64,000 nt of DNA, taken from NCBI GenBank assembly GCA_040954595.2, contig CM082591.2, positions 9,424,001-9,488,000 on the forward strand, in the 5' to 3' direction. The translations under genes and the position numbers were made by a program. Of the stretch, positions 36,981 through 49,808 are shown piece after piece; positions within the stretch are counted from its first letter, which is position 1; the number at the start of each line of letters is the position of its first letter. Source of the stretch: Balanoglossus misakiensis (taxonomy: Eukaryota; Hemichordata). Below the pieces are notes generated by a model that saw only the letters and a program-made list of their open reading frames with translations, did no database searches and was not told the DNA's origin.

Positions 36981-37640
36981 GTAAGTATATTGACCGCTGT
37001 TAGCAAATTTTTTTAAATCTTAAATGTCTATAATAAAATGTTTCTCTTGCCACAATGTCTGTGTTAATGTTTACAGATTATTTTAAATACTTCTGTATTA
37101 CAGCACTGTTTAGCAGGAATTGACGATAAACTGTTTTGATTTGTCAGATTTACAATTCTCAAAAGCATTGTAGACTTAATCACAGGATACATACGCTGGC
37201 CCCAAAATAATTATGATAGTTGTTTTACATCATGGCTGATGTCCAAAAACTATCATGTTTTACCACAATGTCTGAAGACACCAGTGTTGCACTAATTAAC
37301 TTAAATTGCTATGCAATTCTCCCTACCTTAAATAGGATTTTTTACCTAGGTGAATGATGAAAATCTCACATGGTTGACACAATTTCAAAATGGCCGGTTT
37401 TTGTCAAGTTTAAAAGCACATAAACTGCAACTTTTAAGATATTTATCATCATTTATTTTTTCAAACTGTACTACCATTAGCCCATGCAGATGTATGTATG
37501 TATGTAGGCACTGAACTATATACAAGTAATATAAACCCTAAATATTACATTTTCATATTTTTTCATTGCAATATTGCGCTTTTTAAAAAATTGCATCGAT
37601 TTTCTTTAATTTTTGGCCATTTTGTTATAAATTAAAGCTG
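36981..37640. other. Non-coding, AT-rich
   Basis: Nothing supported apart from a short TATG repeat near 37490-37507. Confidence 0.4.
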
Positions 37641-38750
37641 CAAGCAGCATTGGAGGGGCCCAAGCATAGAGTTAATAACCATTAGACTCCATTCAGGGTT
37701 GTACCATTCAAATGCGTAGGCTGTATTTGCTCTGGATGTGGAGATATGGGGAAATAGGCAACCACCCGAAATGGAAGTCTTACAAGTACAAACACACAAC
37801 CAAAGGTGAACTTCTACGTTGTAAGTACTTCAGTAAGTATACTTCAAAGGTCAGCTGAGGGTACCCAAAAATTGGGCCAAAAATTAGGATTTTTATTTAG
37901 TTCATATTCAAGACAACGGAAAATCCTCGCTGTTTGGGGTTGTAAAATTAGATATGGCCATAATAATGAGTTACGCAAGTAAGTTACAGGTGGCCCCAGG
38001 AATTTAGCATTTCATGACGCAGAGGGTCCTACCCTACCCCTCCAAACACCTGGCTATATATGATGTGCGTGCTAACATATGGAAAGCAGGTCAATGGACA
38101 CCTGAGGTCACCCAAAAATATGACAAAACATTTTCATTCCTGTTTATGTCATGTGCAACAAATCCTACATTTGCAGCCCTTTCACTTTGGCTACCATTAG
38201 TTATGCACGTAATACATGAATCAAGCAGGTGTCGCAGGTATCCCTCTGTATTTGGCATTTCATGATAGTTTCATCCCTCCAAATACCAAAGCTGCACCTG
38301 TACAACGGGCTGAGATGTGGCACTGTACGACAGAGGTCATCCAAATCAACTTATACATTTGGGCAAAAACAAACTGACACTTACATTCGTCCCTGTGGAA
38401 CAAAAACCACACCTATTGCCCTGTTGGTTAGTGTCCAATTAAATGTACAAAATCAATGACTTAGGCAGGCTTTGGTATATCATTATGGACCCATCCGTAT
38501 ATGCCCCCCCCCCCCCCCCCCACACGCCAAAGCTGCATGCATCTGCTGTGGATGCTCACTAAGCAAAAGTAGGTGAAATGTCACATTAGATTGCCCATAA
38601 CTTGACAGGAAAATCGGACTTCATATTGATCCATGTGCAACAAATACCACACTAGCATCCCTTTCATTGACCCCACGATTACGCATGCACATAATTGAGT
38701 TACGCAGGTGTCACAGGTGATCCCCGAATCGGGCGTATTATTTTGGTCCC
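37641..38750. repeat. Diverged tandem repeat, unit about 240 bp
   Basis: Landmarks recur every 236-252 bp: TGTGCAACAAAT at 38151 and 38631 (GTGGAACAAAAA at 38391), and GCAGGTGTCGCAGG-like at 38225, 38463 and 38705. Starts next to GCTGCAAGCAGC at 37646. C-run at 38504-38520. Confidence 0.65.
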
Positions 38751-38867
38751 ATACAGCTGCATGAAGCTGCGTGCCATTATGGGCGACCTGATAACCCCCA
38801 CGGCCACCTGCGGGCCAACCCCCATATTGAACGTTCAGTTGCAACGTCACGACTGAAGTAGGAACTG

Positions 38868-39170
38868 TTGAACGGCAACAAAGCCTGATCTCTGATTATT
38901 GCTGGTACCATACTCCCTTCGTGCAAGAAAATAACTGGTCTGCTGACGTATTTCGGCCACATTAGCGACTGAGGGTAAAAGTCCGCTGCCGCATTACATT
39001 GAATGTTAACCAGTGTAGCCGGGTCTGGATAGAAACATTTGAACGGCAACAGCTAACAAACTCAGTGTAATTCAATAAAACGCCCTAACACAGCCTGAAC
39101 TCCGATAATGTGTTGTCCCAAAATTCATTCCATGGAAAATAATCACTGGTCTGTTTACGTATTTCAGCCG
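38868..39170. repeat. Two diverged direct repeats
   Basis: GAACGGCAACA...AAAATAACTGGTCTGCTGACGTATTTC at 38868-38958 recurs as GAACGGCAACA...AATAATCACTGGTCTGTTTACG at 39041-39170. Confidence 0.65.
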
Positions 39171-39701
39171 ATTTTCCAAGGACTACTGCAACCCGCCAGA
39201 AGTGAGTAGCCTGCTAATGAGATCTCCACAACATTACGTAATGGCGGTCAAAGTCCGATGCCCCAGTGTCCGTCCTCAGCCCACCAAAAAATGCGAAAAA
39301 ATATTACAAAAATCTTCTTCTCAAAATCGACGTGACCTAGGACCTTGCAATTTGGCACAGGGGATTTTGGCCACATGGTCTACAAAAATCGCGAAAAGAA
39401 TGTACATGCCCCCATTAACGTGCAAATTAGGTCAATTTGAAAATTTCGCTCGATTATAGCTACAAAGTCACGTGACAAATTACAAATTCAAAGGGCAGGT
39501 GCACCAGTACTCATGGGCCCCAACCACCTTGCCAAATTTGGTAGGCGCAGCTGCCGGAATTTCAGAGAAAAACGGGCGCAAAAAAACGACTCAAGACGAT
39601 GGAAGAAAAACTCCAGCAATAACAGAAGTTTAATAGTCATAATTAAAAGCATATATGGGATTATTTAAAACTTATTTTTCCTCCAGTTGCAGCTCATGTG
39701 C

Positions 39702-40160
39702 CTTTAAGTAATTGAAGTTCATAAGCTTAAGTGATACTCGGTCATTCTGAAACTTTGTAACAGAAAAAATAACTGTGAAATTATTTTAAAATAAGTTGAT
39801 TGAGTTTAATATGCTATCTACAAAGGCGGATATTTTTTATCAAATGTACATATCAATTCTTCAAGGTCTTACTAGAGTGAGTTGTCAAGGTTTTAAACAT
39901 TATTATAATGTGATTTGACTCCCTAGTATGAAGTAAAAACCTATTTGCGCCAAGGGGTCACGTTGACAAACCAATGTAGTAAGAGATAGAAGAAATGATA
40001 TGTTTACTGTATTTCATGATTTTCTTTGGTCATACATGTCTGTCTCTGTAGTTAGCATATAAAACTCATTAAACTTTCTTCACATTTTGTTATTTTTTCT
40101 GTTACAAAGTTTCAGAATGATCCATCATCACTTTAGCTTATGAACTCCCATTTCTTAAAG
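39702..40160. mobile_element. Foldback MITE
   Basis: CTTTAAGTAATTGAAGTTCATAAGC at the left is inverted at the right end. Inner arms TTTGTAACAGAAAAAATAAC / GTTATTTTTTCTGTTACAAA are exact. No coding potential. Confidence 0.85.
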
Positions 40161-40531
40161 CTGCACAGTTGATGATAATGACAATTTACTTTGGTAGCAT
40201 AAAACTCTTAACTTTTGTTTGTATAATACTTTACTTGCCGAAATAAAATAACGAGTGATTTGGTCAGTTGCCATGGTTCAGAATGTAAAAAAATAATACA
40301 AATAAATTTTATGGGTATGTACCCATATATTTTTATAAACACACAAAAATAAACATACAATGTGACGTCACTTGTGCACTTGCGCAGTAAATTTTTAGAT
40401 GATAAGTTCATGAAACTGAATACCGCACTTTGTTTATTTTGCAACAAATTAACCGTTTCAAACGTGCGTAATCCCACTGTGAGATTGTCTGTAGTTTACT
40501 CTGAACCTTGTATGAGGATGTTTTGCACTGA

Positions 40532-40780
40532 CAACTAAGGAAACTTCCTAATGCTGAAGAACAATATATCGAGTATTTAAAACGACAAACTCCTTCGATT
40601 TCATACGAAGTAATTCAACAAAAATTGGCGGAATTTTCGCAAGCAGACGTGTCTATACCCACCGTCTGTCGAACCATCAGAAATCGTTTGTCCGACAAAA
40701 CGTGGACTTGGAAAAAAATGGCGTGTTGCAAACGACGAGAGTTGTTTAGCGTGTCGAATGCTGCTCTACGAAGCTCGTAG
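40532..40780 (+). pseudogene. Tc1/mariner-like transposase fragment (HTH only)
   Basis: An open stretch bounded by TGA and TAG reads NAEEQYIEYLKRQTPSISYE and SIPTVCRTIRNRL, typical of the paired-like helix-turn-helix of Tc1-type transposases. No start, no DDE domain downstream; a truncated relic. Confidence 0.6.
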
Positions 40781-42352
40781 TTACCTTCTGACCGGGACAT
40801 TTACGCTTGAACGGACTGGGTTCCCACCACTTCAGGTTGGTATATTCCTCTGAAGCAGAGACGTGAATTGCTAGTTCCGCGGGTTGCAGTGTATCCCGTC
40901 TGTTGAACTTTCTTTTAGAGAATCGACGTATTGCGAAGAGAGACGATTGAGATGAGAATTAGCGGTGTAGGATATAGAGACGACGTACCAAACTGCCGTG
41001 TTGTATTCTGAATTTGTGTTGTTGAAATGAAATACAACGGAAGAGTTTGAACCGCATCGCTGTATGGACTGATAGTTTTGTGGCAAATTCGGGCGTGCGA
41101 GGCCGCCGCTAACCTTGCAGCGATCACCCGGCCGCTTGAGAACTTTCTCGACCTACGCATGAACTTGTTTGTGGCAGCAAAATATATGAACTCAGCGTGA
41201 CAGGTTACATTGTTTGAAAAATAACGTCGGCGCGTCATCGCGCCAAGCGGATTTTTTTTTAAGATCTGGCTTTTTCAACGTTTGTTTGGCGTTCATGATT
41301 AGTATAAATCCATGTTCTTGTTCCGCTATTTCCATTCCGAAAACCCCAAAGTTTTAAACGTGTACACTTTGACTAGAAAAGGCCTCAGACACCTTCATAT
41401 GCTGTCCGGCAACCGGGGTGGGATATCCGACCGCGGTGCAGCTCAAAGTGGCGTGGAGCTGGTCATGTTTGGAGCGGTGCTGCCGGCCGGTGGATCGACG
41501 TCTTAGCCTACACTTTATACCCGCCGGCGTGCGGCAATCGGCAAGAACCCATCGGAAGGAACGTCTCCAATTCACGCCAGATCGCGCCTGGTCTCGTGAT
41601 TGTGACGTCACAGTTTCCGTGTAGTATCGGCGGTTCATGTAAACATGTTGTTTACCATCGGACTTTTTCTATGAAGCTTATATCGTTATATAAGTAAATT
41701 TGACCCGAGTCCATGGGTAGGGCAATTATTTGTATATCGGGTTTGTATATCGATGTTTATTTCACAAAATACAAATATACCCAAAATGGTATTTGCCATC
41801 AACTGTGCAGCTTTAAACATGGCAAAACTCAGCCATCTTTAAATTGTGTCGATCATATGAGATTTTCATTACTCACTAAAGTAGCTTAAAACCTTTCCAT
41901 AGAGAGAACTAAAAATGCTTCGAGTTAGTGGGTGTGGCTTGTGTAATTATGTTTAATTTGTATAATTAATGAAACAATACCAATGGCAATATCTCAAAAA
42001 TGTATCAACCAAATTTTTACATGATTTTTCAAATTCTTTAATATTACTATGATGTTACCCTGATTAAGTTTTGGGTGAGTGACATATAAATTATTTGGTC
42101 ATTTATTTATATATAACATGAGTTATTGTAACCTCATCATATCAGAAGAATAACTCCGCCAAATTTGACTTGTTATTTTACTATGCGGAGGGTTTTCTGA
42201 TTGTGTCATACACATTTCGACCTCACTTACATATTTAACAAATGTTGAAATTCAGGGTGCCACAAAATTTCAAATGGCTTTATATAGGAACTTTCATTAT
42301 AAGAGTCTCTGGTTTGGCACATGCGCATAGGACAATCGTCGCCCTTTAAGGC
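40781..42352. other. Intergenic, GC-richer to 41640 then AT-rich
   Basis: No gene supported. Part of 42303-42350 (TCTCTGGTTTGG...ATGCGCATA) resembles 532-560. Confidence 0.4.
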
Positions 42353-42712
42353 TTAAAGGGACAAAGTCTCTCTCTCACTGGCCTTTTTCCATGATTTATG
42401 TTTGATATAAGACACCATTGATGTTATTCTACCAGTACATGTAGATATATAGTGAATCATTGTTCGACCACACACAACTTCCATCCTTTTTGTAGGAGAT
42501 GGGAGTAAAAATCCCACCAAAATGAATAAATAGTAAACACCGATTATTCATTTTGGTGAGTTTTTCACTCTCTTGTCTACAAGTTGGATGGAAGTTGTGT
42601 GTAGTCAAATGTTGATTCACTATATATCCACATGTAGAATAACATAAACAGTGTCTTGTATCAAATACAATTAATGGGAAAAGGGCAGCGAGAGAGAGAC
42701 TTTGTCCCTTAA
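42353..42712. mobile_element. Foldback MITE, TTAA-flanked, complete
   Basis: TTAAAGGGACAAAGTCTCTC at the left and its inverse at the right, TTAA on both sides. Arms fold along nearly the full length around CACTATATATCCACATGTAGA. Same family as 4848-5202. Just upstream of the possible exon at 42767. Confidence 0.88.
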
Positions 42713-42766
42713 CTTTTTACACTAGAAAAGTGCTTTTAACGTTTATCTTTGTCATTCTTGTTGCAG

Positions 42767-42807
42767 TGTGTCCGATGGATGGGACCTGCCCCTCGTGTGT
42801 TCAGTGA
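42767..42807 (+). CDS. Possible last exon of the lectin gene
   Basis: After acceptor TCTTGTTGCAG the phase left by the exon ending at 36980 reads VCPMDGTCPSCVQ and stop. Another frame gives CVRWMGPAPRVFSEIF...MPPK and stop (to 42844). Either could be real. The 5.8 kb distance and lack of homology keep this tentative. Confidence 0.3.
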
Positions 42808-42844
42808 GATCTTCCAGGATGTGATGGCCATGCCGCCTAAATAA

Positions 42845-44808
42845 GCATCATATTCAAAATACAAAATGTAATCTTTCTTCACGATTTATTGACTATTACA
42901 TGAAATTTGATGGATTGACATTTCTTTCCTGCATTTATAGCGCAACTCGTAAAGAATCGGTGTTTCAGATAGTATCACCGAAGCAACAGTTACCAATAGT
43001 ATTACTGCAAATAAGAAAACAAATAACCACAGAAAATGTGATATTCATAAATGTAATTGGTATTAAATTGATTTATAATCTGTGAATATCATGTTCACTT
43101 TGTGTTAGCACTAATATTTCTTTGCTGTCGTCACAACAAAAATGAGCGCACATCTCAAGAGATGTGTGGATTATCAATTACAAAATTATATTCAACGAAA
43201 CTTAAACTATAGTGGGGACATAAATAGGAATATTGTGACCTGAAAAGTTTAATTTAGAGTGTATCCAAAACAAATAAAGAAATAATTTGTACGTTGATTG
43301 GTTGGTTGCCGGAAGTTGAATTTTCAATACAATTAAAAAATGATTGGAACTATTTTTGGATAATTGCGTACTGATTAAATGCGTACAAAACGATTAGTGG
43401 TATTCTGCCATTGTTTGAACAAAACAAAACAAAATGATCAATATGTTGAGTGTGTAGGCTACATGTACTTTGTTGAGTGTTCTACAGAGTTTATTACCAT
43501 GCAATTATCCCAAAATAGTTCCAATCGTGTTTACTATTACTTATGTTTATTGGCCAAGACTACTCCCATATAACAATGATGGGCATTGGTGGAACTGGTT
43601 GCATTGAATGACAGTCATTGGACCCATAATTTTTTAAAGACTTCCCACAACATATAGAAATAATCACCACCATAGGAGAGTATAACCAAATCAAGTGTAT
43701 ATTATAAATACACTTGACTGCGGCTGGAGTTATTGACATTATATTATTATAAAATGACTTTGATGACTGTGTGGCGTATCAGTGTCATTTTTAACGAAAC
43801 AGCGTCAGAAAAAGTTTGCGCTATGTTGATTATATTAGAATCACAGGATTGAGCTCTCGTCCAATCTGAATGGCGGATGGTAGTGTGATATAACATAATA
43901 TATTATATTCCATGTATTGTGAAGCATCTATCGTGTAGCTTCATTTATATTTCATGCTATAGTGACCAACGACAGTACAAAGAAAACAGACGAGAACTAC
44001 ATGTGACCCGGATTTTTGTTTTTGTTGATATATATATATATACAAAGATAATGCTTAGTTTCTGATAGTTCATTGACGGTGGTGTTCACAAAATGACTGT
44101 CCAGTATTTGCATAATACTATACGTATTTGCATGCGAACTTTGACCAGGTGTAAGGCGCCCTCAAGGGGCAAAGAGACACAACCGGTCTCTTTGCTGACT
44201 TGGCCAATGCGAGTAGGTTGGTAATATTTTTCTCTCCCTTTTAAATCGCCCATGCAAGCGTTAAATCATTGCCATCCACCCCTATAATTGAAATATAATG
44301 ATGTGTTAGTGTTTAAAGAACCATCATCTGTAATATTTTGAAAGAATGTTAAGTGATTTTTGCTGCAAATGTGTGAATATTGGACTCGAAAAGCACTTTA
44401 TGCGCCGTAGTATTTTCTGTTAAGTATGCTCTGTATATCTTCTTTGGTTTTGTAAGTATTGTAATTCTTTTTCTCTCTCTTTGCTGACTTAGCCAATGCG
44501 AGTATCCAAGTACAGATGGAGCCGCTGACCAAAGAAATAAACGTCATGAACATACATTAATGTGTGTCGGGTCAGTTATAGCTGTGTCCCCTGAGCGAAT
44601 GGGTTTGAAATTACACAACGCAATGCCAAACGACAACGCCATTACCAAGCCTACAGAGGGGGTCACATACATATTAATATCGGCCTACATTTTCTAAAAT
44701 ATCATGTCATTATGCAATAACTTTTCTTATATATTATCTTGTGGAAAATTTAAAACTTCACTGTTAATGGTTTCCGATTGGTATACGTCAGAGAATTTAA
44801 AATTTGAA
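42845..44808. other. Intergenic with a hairpin-ended element fragment
   Basis: No gene seen. 43755-43925 carries GGATTGAGCTCTCGTCCAAT and GATATAACATAAT, the inverse of the left end of the element at 44971. It thus holds a minus-orientation fragment. A (TA)n run lies at 44029-44042. Confidence 0.55.
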
Positions 44809-44885
44809 CAAGTCCAACATAAGAAAGAGATTGGTAATAATAATATTTAGTAACGAATATTTCAACACTTGTTCCAGTCATTATT

Positions 44886-44970
44886 ATGACAAGACGTAAA
44901 CAGCACTTTATTTGGAACAAACACACAGATCGACATCGACGTAAATGGGTGGAAACCATTCTAAATAAAC
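44886..44970 (+). pseudogene. Exon-like frame interrupted by an insertion
   Basis: After an acceptor TTGTTCCAG it reads MTRRKQHFIWNKHTDRHRRK and on to ILNK. The hairpin-ended element then breaks it at 44971. The uninterrupted copy is at 51015-51128. Not recognised as a known family. Confidence 0.45.
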
Positions 44971-45545
44971 AATTATATTATATCATGCTACCGTCTGCAA
45001 TTCTGATTGGACGAGAGCTCAATCCAGCGATGCTACAATACTCATAATGCACTGCTGGCAGTGGTAAAACGGGCCCCTGAACTAGCATGCGGCGCCAGCA
45101 AAAGTGTGCGGTTAAACCACAGTCGCGCGTGTTTAAACCAAATAAATAAAACAAAAATACTGTTGAATTAACGGACGTTTTATTTTGGAACTGTTCTGTG
45201 GAAATATTTGTCACTTTGCCACGCGCGATGCCCGTCTTGTCACTTTTTGTCGTCTGCTTCGTGTTTAATGCTCAATCCCGGCTGGATCCCGGCCGCTCGT
45301 GTTTACATTCATCGTCGCCATGTTGGTTCACGATCGTAATTTCTCTTTCTGACGCCGTTTCGGTAAGAAAATGACACTGATATGCCACAAAAACAATTGT
45401 TGATATAATATAATAGCAATAAAACACCCCAGCCATGGTATACCACTCGATTTTGACCAGTTCAACTCCATATACGCTCGTGCGTATATGTCGTGAACTG
45501 GTCAAAATCTCGTGGTATACCATGGCTGGGGGTGTTTTATTGCTT
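44971..45545 (+). mobile_element. Hairpin-ended element, complete
   Basis: Starts AATTATATTATATCATGC, contains GATTGGACGAGAGCTCAATC and GAAAATGACACTGATATGCC, and ends with palindrome P3 and TTGCTTAA. The homologous site at 51100 is empty, which defines the borders. No terminal inverted repeat joining left to right end was seen, and no coding frame. Confidence 0.82.
45415..45544. repeat. Long palindrome P3 with same-orientation CTCG boxes
   Basis: AGCAATAAAACACC pairs with GGTGTTTTATTGCT, and AGCCATGGTATACCAC with GTGGTATACCATGGCT. GATTTTGACCAGTTCA is inverted apart from the CTCG boxes at 45446-45449 and 45509-45512, which have the same orientation. The tip is ATACGCTCGTGCGTAT. Confidence 0.9.
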
Positions 45546-46159
45546 AAATAACTTCACGGGATGAAACCATATAAATGATATCACGTTGATAGAGAATCCC
45601 CGAAAATTTATGCATTTGACGACCAAAATTTTTAGGGGTTGTCTGTCTTTTCATATTTATATCGTGTCGACTCTTCATTTTGCTCAGTTTGGAAGCGTTG
45701 AAATTGGACAAAAATATAGCATTTCCGTTAGTTGTTGAAAACGTTGTACATGTGCGACAGTTGTCCTTTTTAGTCGCCTACTTTTGAAATTACTTTGTTC
45801 TGTGTATCTGTATAAGATATGCTAATATTTTAATAAAGTCAATATAACATATATAACTAACAATCTGAAATCAATCATACATACTATTCACGTCTGGTTT
45901 GAGGTCAGCAAAGGTCATTACCCGCTCATGTCTGTTTGAGCTCAGGCGCAGGTTACAAAAATCTCAGGTACAAAACAACACTGACAGAAAAGTATGAAAC
46001 ATTTGTCATGTTTTCTTCGTCAAATTTTTCATATAATTAGAATTGTAAACGGAGCGTGTGGGTGTGTGAGGGGGGGGGGGCGTAGACGTAGATATCTATA
46101 AATGAAAACAAATACCCTCAGCCATTTTCTGCGCCTGGCTTGGATAACATAGAGAATAA

Positions 46160-46262
46160 AATGCTTAAAGGGGTATTTAAAGTCTCTCTCTTGTTGCCCA
46201 TTTTTCCATTAATTATGTTTGACACAAGACACCATTTATGTTAATGTACATGTATATGTATA
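46160..46262. repeat. TTAA-flanked MITE fragment
   Basis: TTAAAGGGGTATTTAAAGTC...CCATTAATTATGTTTGACAC resembles one arm of the MITE at 42353. A small palindrome TTAATGTACATG / TATGTACATTAA follows. Confidence 0.6.
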
Positions 46263-46407
46263 TGTACATTAACATCAGACATTCAGACGTACATGTAAAT
46301 TTTAATGGAGAAGCGTTCCATGGTCATGTTATCCTTATGCAGACCACCTGCATTGTATCACCTACAAGAAGTGTTCGTTACTTCTGCCAATTCCGATGGG
46401 AATCTAT

Positions 46408-49209
46408 TTACACTTTGTTTGCCATGGGCTTCTGTATGGTGATATAATGAATAAGAAAACTCTTAGGGATTGTATAATCATCTGGCCAAATACCCTTTTC
46501 AGACATGTGTGATACAAAGTCATTATTAATATTAGCTGACAATAACATCAGAAGGTTGTAACAGATATCACAGGTATAGGCCTTTTCTATGATATCGGGT
46601 GGGCAGACCAACTTTCCTCCCCCAAAGACACCAAATTTGAGTGTGATTCTTTTTAATCCAGTATGATCATCCTGCATTACCTGGTAGGTTGGTAGTAATA
46701 AATCAGTCCCAATCAGCTTCTGATCTTGCCAATTGGGGCAAAAAGTTCCCCTATATATAGGAAAACTCAATGTGAACTTCTTTAAAGTTGTATTGAGAGA
46801 GAAGGCCTGCACAAGGGATTTAAGCATAGGCTTCACGGACCGGCATTCATCCCATTTGTCTTGTACACAAGAAGTCAATGTTTTCAAATGCCTGTTTGTT
46901 TTGATGACTTCGCTTATATGAGCAATGTCACCAAATGTTACTGTCAGCTCAAGTTCTTGAAATGTGGTATTTATCATCATACTATCAAGAACGTTTGACG
47001 ACAAATTCTTACTTGCTTGACATACACTCTTTATCTCTCCTTCAAAACATAGAGTAAGGGCTTTCAGATTATGGCTGGGCAGCTGCACTGCACTGCCTAA
47101 TGCCTTGTAATATTGCCTTATATTGGCAAGGTCTATCGGGACACCAATGTGGTACCAAGCTAATTTGATAGTGTTTTGGCAAGTTTTAATAAAGTCATCC
47201 AGTTTCGCCAGATTTGGCAAGTCGTGCATATTTACAACAATGAGTTCTTTAGGTCCACTGCTTTTCAGGGATTCATAGGGAATGACATCTGAGACACAGT
47301 TGTCTCTTATACGCATGCGTAATACTAATGCCAATGAAGTAATGCATTTTATGAAATTTCTCAAATCTGCATGTCTTCATCACTATAGAGTGTCACTTTA
47401 ACACTTAATTTCTGTACAGCAGCTGTTTCTAGAAATGCTGTTTTCAAAATTTCCAGCTTCTGTATGCTCACTAAGTCAGAGATAATTACAAAGAGCCATT
47501 TTAAAGAGATAAGATTTTTCTCCAACACATTTGCTAAAAGAAATAATTGATCTTTGTTCGTTTCGTCAATATCGATCTGAATACAATGATCAATTGTAGG
47601 TACAATTTGCCTTCTCTTTTCATGTTTTAAAATATTCAATACCACCTCAATAAAACAATTGTAGGATGTTCCAAGACAACAGAAAACTTCTTTTGAAACA
47701 AAGAAAATATCAGGTGTTACTTCATAGGACAGCCACATGCTTGTTATAGACGCCAAATACCATATTTTTTCTTAAAGAAAGGTAAAATAAACTTGACAAA
47801 GTCACAATAAAAGACACTCTCATGCAACATGGTAATATACCTACGAAGCTTCCTTGCAATGCTGTAACAATCAGCATTGTCATTACATGGTGTTTCACTC
47901 CCCACCTTTCCAAACGCTTCAAACAGAGGACCTGCCTTGGCTTGAAGTTGGCCAGCTACAAACAACAGGACCTGAAAACTTTTTTGGACATCTTCAAGCA
48001 AGTGATGGAAGTCTGTAAACTAATTACACTCTTTGACACACTGGGCAATGTGCAGTGCAGCAAAATACCCCTGCCATGTTTTGTGACAGAAGAAACACAG
48101 TTTCCTTGGTTTCGAGCGTGAAATCCCACAATCCCGAACAAGCAACCCTAAAGACAATAGCGATTCCGATTGCTCACGTATGTCTGACTCATTAATCAGT
48201 ATCTTATCCTCTTTTAAATTAACATATGCAATACACGCTAACTTATTCACTTCATTCATAACATGCTTCGGGACTTCTCCATCAACAAGACTGATTTTCA
48301 TCTTTGCACAGTACATTTTCAAAATGCTCTGCAACATTTCAGAGTACAAATCAGTCACTCTGGTTGGAAAAACGTCTCCAATTTGATGGTCCTCCCAGAG
48401 TACACACAACAAAGTTACATGTAACGGATTACAAAGGATGTCAACAAGATTGTATGCACTTACACGTAATCTCAGCATAAATTTGTTAACTTCTGTTTGA
48501 TTCTGTTTGAAGTACTTTAGCATGTAAGCGTCAACATCATCGACTGTAAAACCTTTCACTTGATAATGCAAATCACAATCTTTCAGCTGTCTATCACATT
48601 CATGGGGTCTTGTAGTGGCAACCACTGTACTCCTTATAACAGTAATTTCTTGGCAATAATTCTACTCATCTCCGAATTCTCCTTCATACCGCTGTCCATC
48701 TCATCTAAGCCATCACAGACAATAAAACAGACTCTTTATTCTCTGATAAAATCTTCCAAAGCTTATCTTTTGAAATTTTGGCATCATCTGGAAGCAACTG
48801 ATCGTATATAGTGGCTGATATGGACGACTTCTCCATATGCCTTGCCTCTAGTAAAAACGCCAACTTGAACTGGTCTAACTTTCCACAAGCCCAATCATAG
48901 GCTACTTTCCTGCAAAACATAGATTTGCCCATAGCTGGTGCTCCTTCAATTCTGATTATTTTGCTTTCTGCCTACTTCCAGATAATCCAAAAATTTCATT
49001 TTCAGAAATAGTCTATGCCTGTTCAGAGTTTACGTTTTCTTTTATGACTTTACCCCGTTCATCAACTTCGACCACTTGTAGCCGTGTATACACATCACTC
49101 AGATAGAGGGAGAAGTTGTCATTCCATGGTAATGGTTGGAACTTGATGAAATGCTCTCTGTATAAATCTTTGAGATGCTGTATCAGCCATTCAACTCCAC
49201 AAGAAGTAT
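46408..49209 (-). pseudogene. NLR (NACHT-LRR) main exon, multiply broken
   Basis: From acceptor GTTTTATAG at 49210: a leader LYREHFIKFQPLPWNDNFSL, then Walker A in EGAPAMGKSMFCRK (near 48930), Walker B-like FIVCDGLDEMD (near 48710, shifted frame), VVATTRP (near 48615), NPLHVTLLCVLWED (near 48430) and a winged-helix end CHKTWQGYFAAL (near 48070). A long leucine-rich region runs to TAA at 46408. The order is that of NACHT-LRR innate sensors. Lesions: TAG near 49017, frame changes near 48950, 48730, 48640, 47755 and 47365, and an in-frame TAG at 48022-48020. It cannot make a full receptor. Confidence 0.88.
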
Positions 49210-49406
49210 CTATAAAACAGCAACAAAAATAAGAAATATTTTAGCTATATGGGGAATAAACCAAACTGAGCACAATAAGACACCGCAAAAATATTTTTTA
49301 GATCAAAAGTATGTGTGTCTCCCTTCAAATATGCAAAAGTACCTTTTACGTAAAGGACAGATTTTCTGCTTTGATGTATAATTATTGATAAGAAGATATA
49401 AAGTAC

Positions 49407-49617
49407 CTGATTGACATGTACCAGTAGAGCTGTGCTGGAACTTGTCAACATCTTCAATCAAATCAATTCTTCCTACTTTTTTAGCAAGGCTCTCAACATC
49501 TCAGTGTTAGACTCTGTTTTACCAAGGCCATGAAGATGTCAATGGGATCCTTTAACTGTTTAAGTCTTCCACGGGGAATTTTGCCGATGCATCGACCTTT
49601 CATTCCCTTGAAAGTAT
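49407..49617 (-). pseudogene. NLR N-terminal exon, death-effector-like, one-base deletion
   Basis: Acceptor TTAATTTCCAG, donor GTACTT. It reads DPIDIFMALVK, then in the next frame EMLRALLKKVGRIDLIEDVD, as at the end of a death-effector or death-fold domain. One A is missing near 49519. Its two ends join exon 1 and exon 3 in phase. Confidence 0.7.
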
Positions 49618-49724
49618 CTGGAAATTAACCACACAAAGACAACTGCTGATGACAAACTTCAAATTTCTCTGTTGTATGATATTGTTGGAAATAGGAAGGT
49701 CTAATAACGCCTGTGACCCACTAG

Positions 49725-49808
49725 CCTGGTCTCCATACCAGTGGTTTTTTTTAGATATATAGGAATGCACACACTATATATCTAAAACACACTGGTATGG
49801 AGACGAGG
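49725..49808. repeat. Short foldback in NLR intron
   Basis: CCTGGTCTCCATACCAGTG is inverted as CACTGGTATGGAGACGAGG, and TTTTAGATATATA as TATATATCTAAAA. Between the first and second NLR exons. Confidence 0.8.

Larger units (their letters stand above)
44809..46050 (+). repeat. Direct repeat A flanking the NLR pseudogene
   Basis: Matches 50935-51613 over about 670 bp once the 575-bp element at 44971-45545 is removed. Contains the same exon-like open frame as the other copy. Confidence 0.85.

Noticed and set aside
36104-37003. Single 299-codon frame spanning the lectin exons and the microsatellite
   Set aside because: The repeat happens to lack stops in this frame. Splicing from 36456 to 36910 restores the normal lectin fold in phase, so the repeat is treated as intron.
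41354-41638. 94-codon minus-strand frame in a GC-richer patch
   Set aside because: Arg-rich translation typical of random GC-richer sequence, overlapping frames on the other strand of equal length; no motif.
49725-49808. Foldback in NLR intron as a CTCG-box palindrome
   Set aside because: One arm reads CCTGGTCTCC and the other corresponds to CCTCGTCTCC; the box is absent on one arm.
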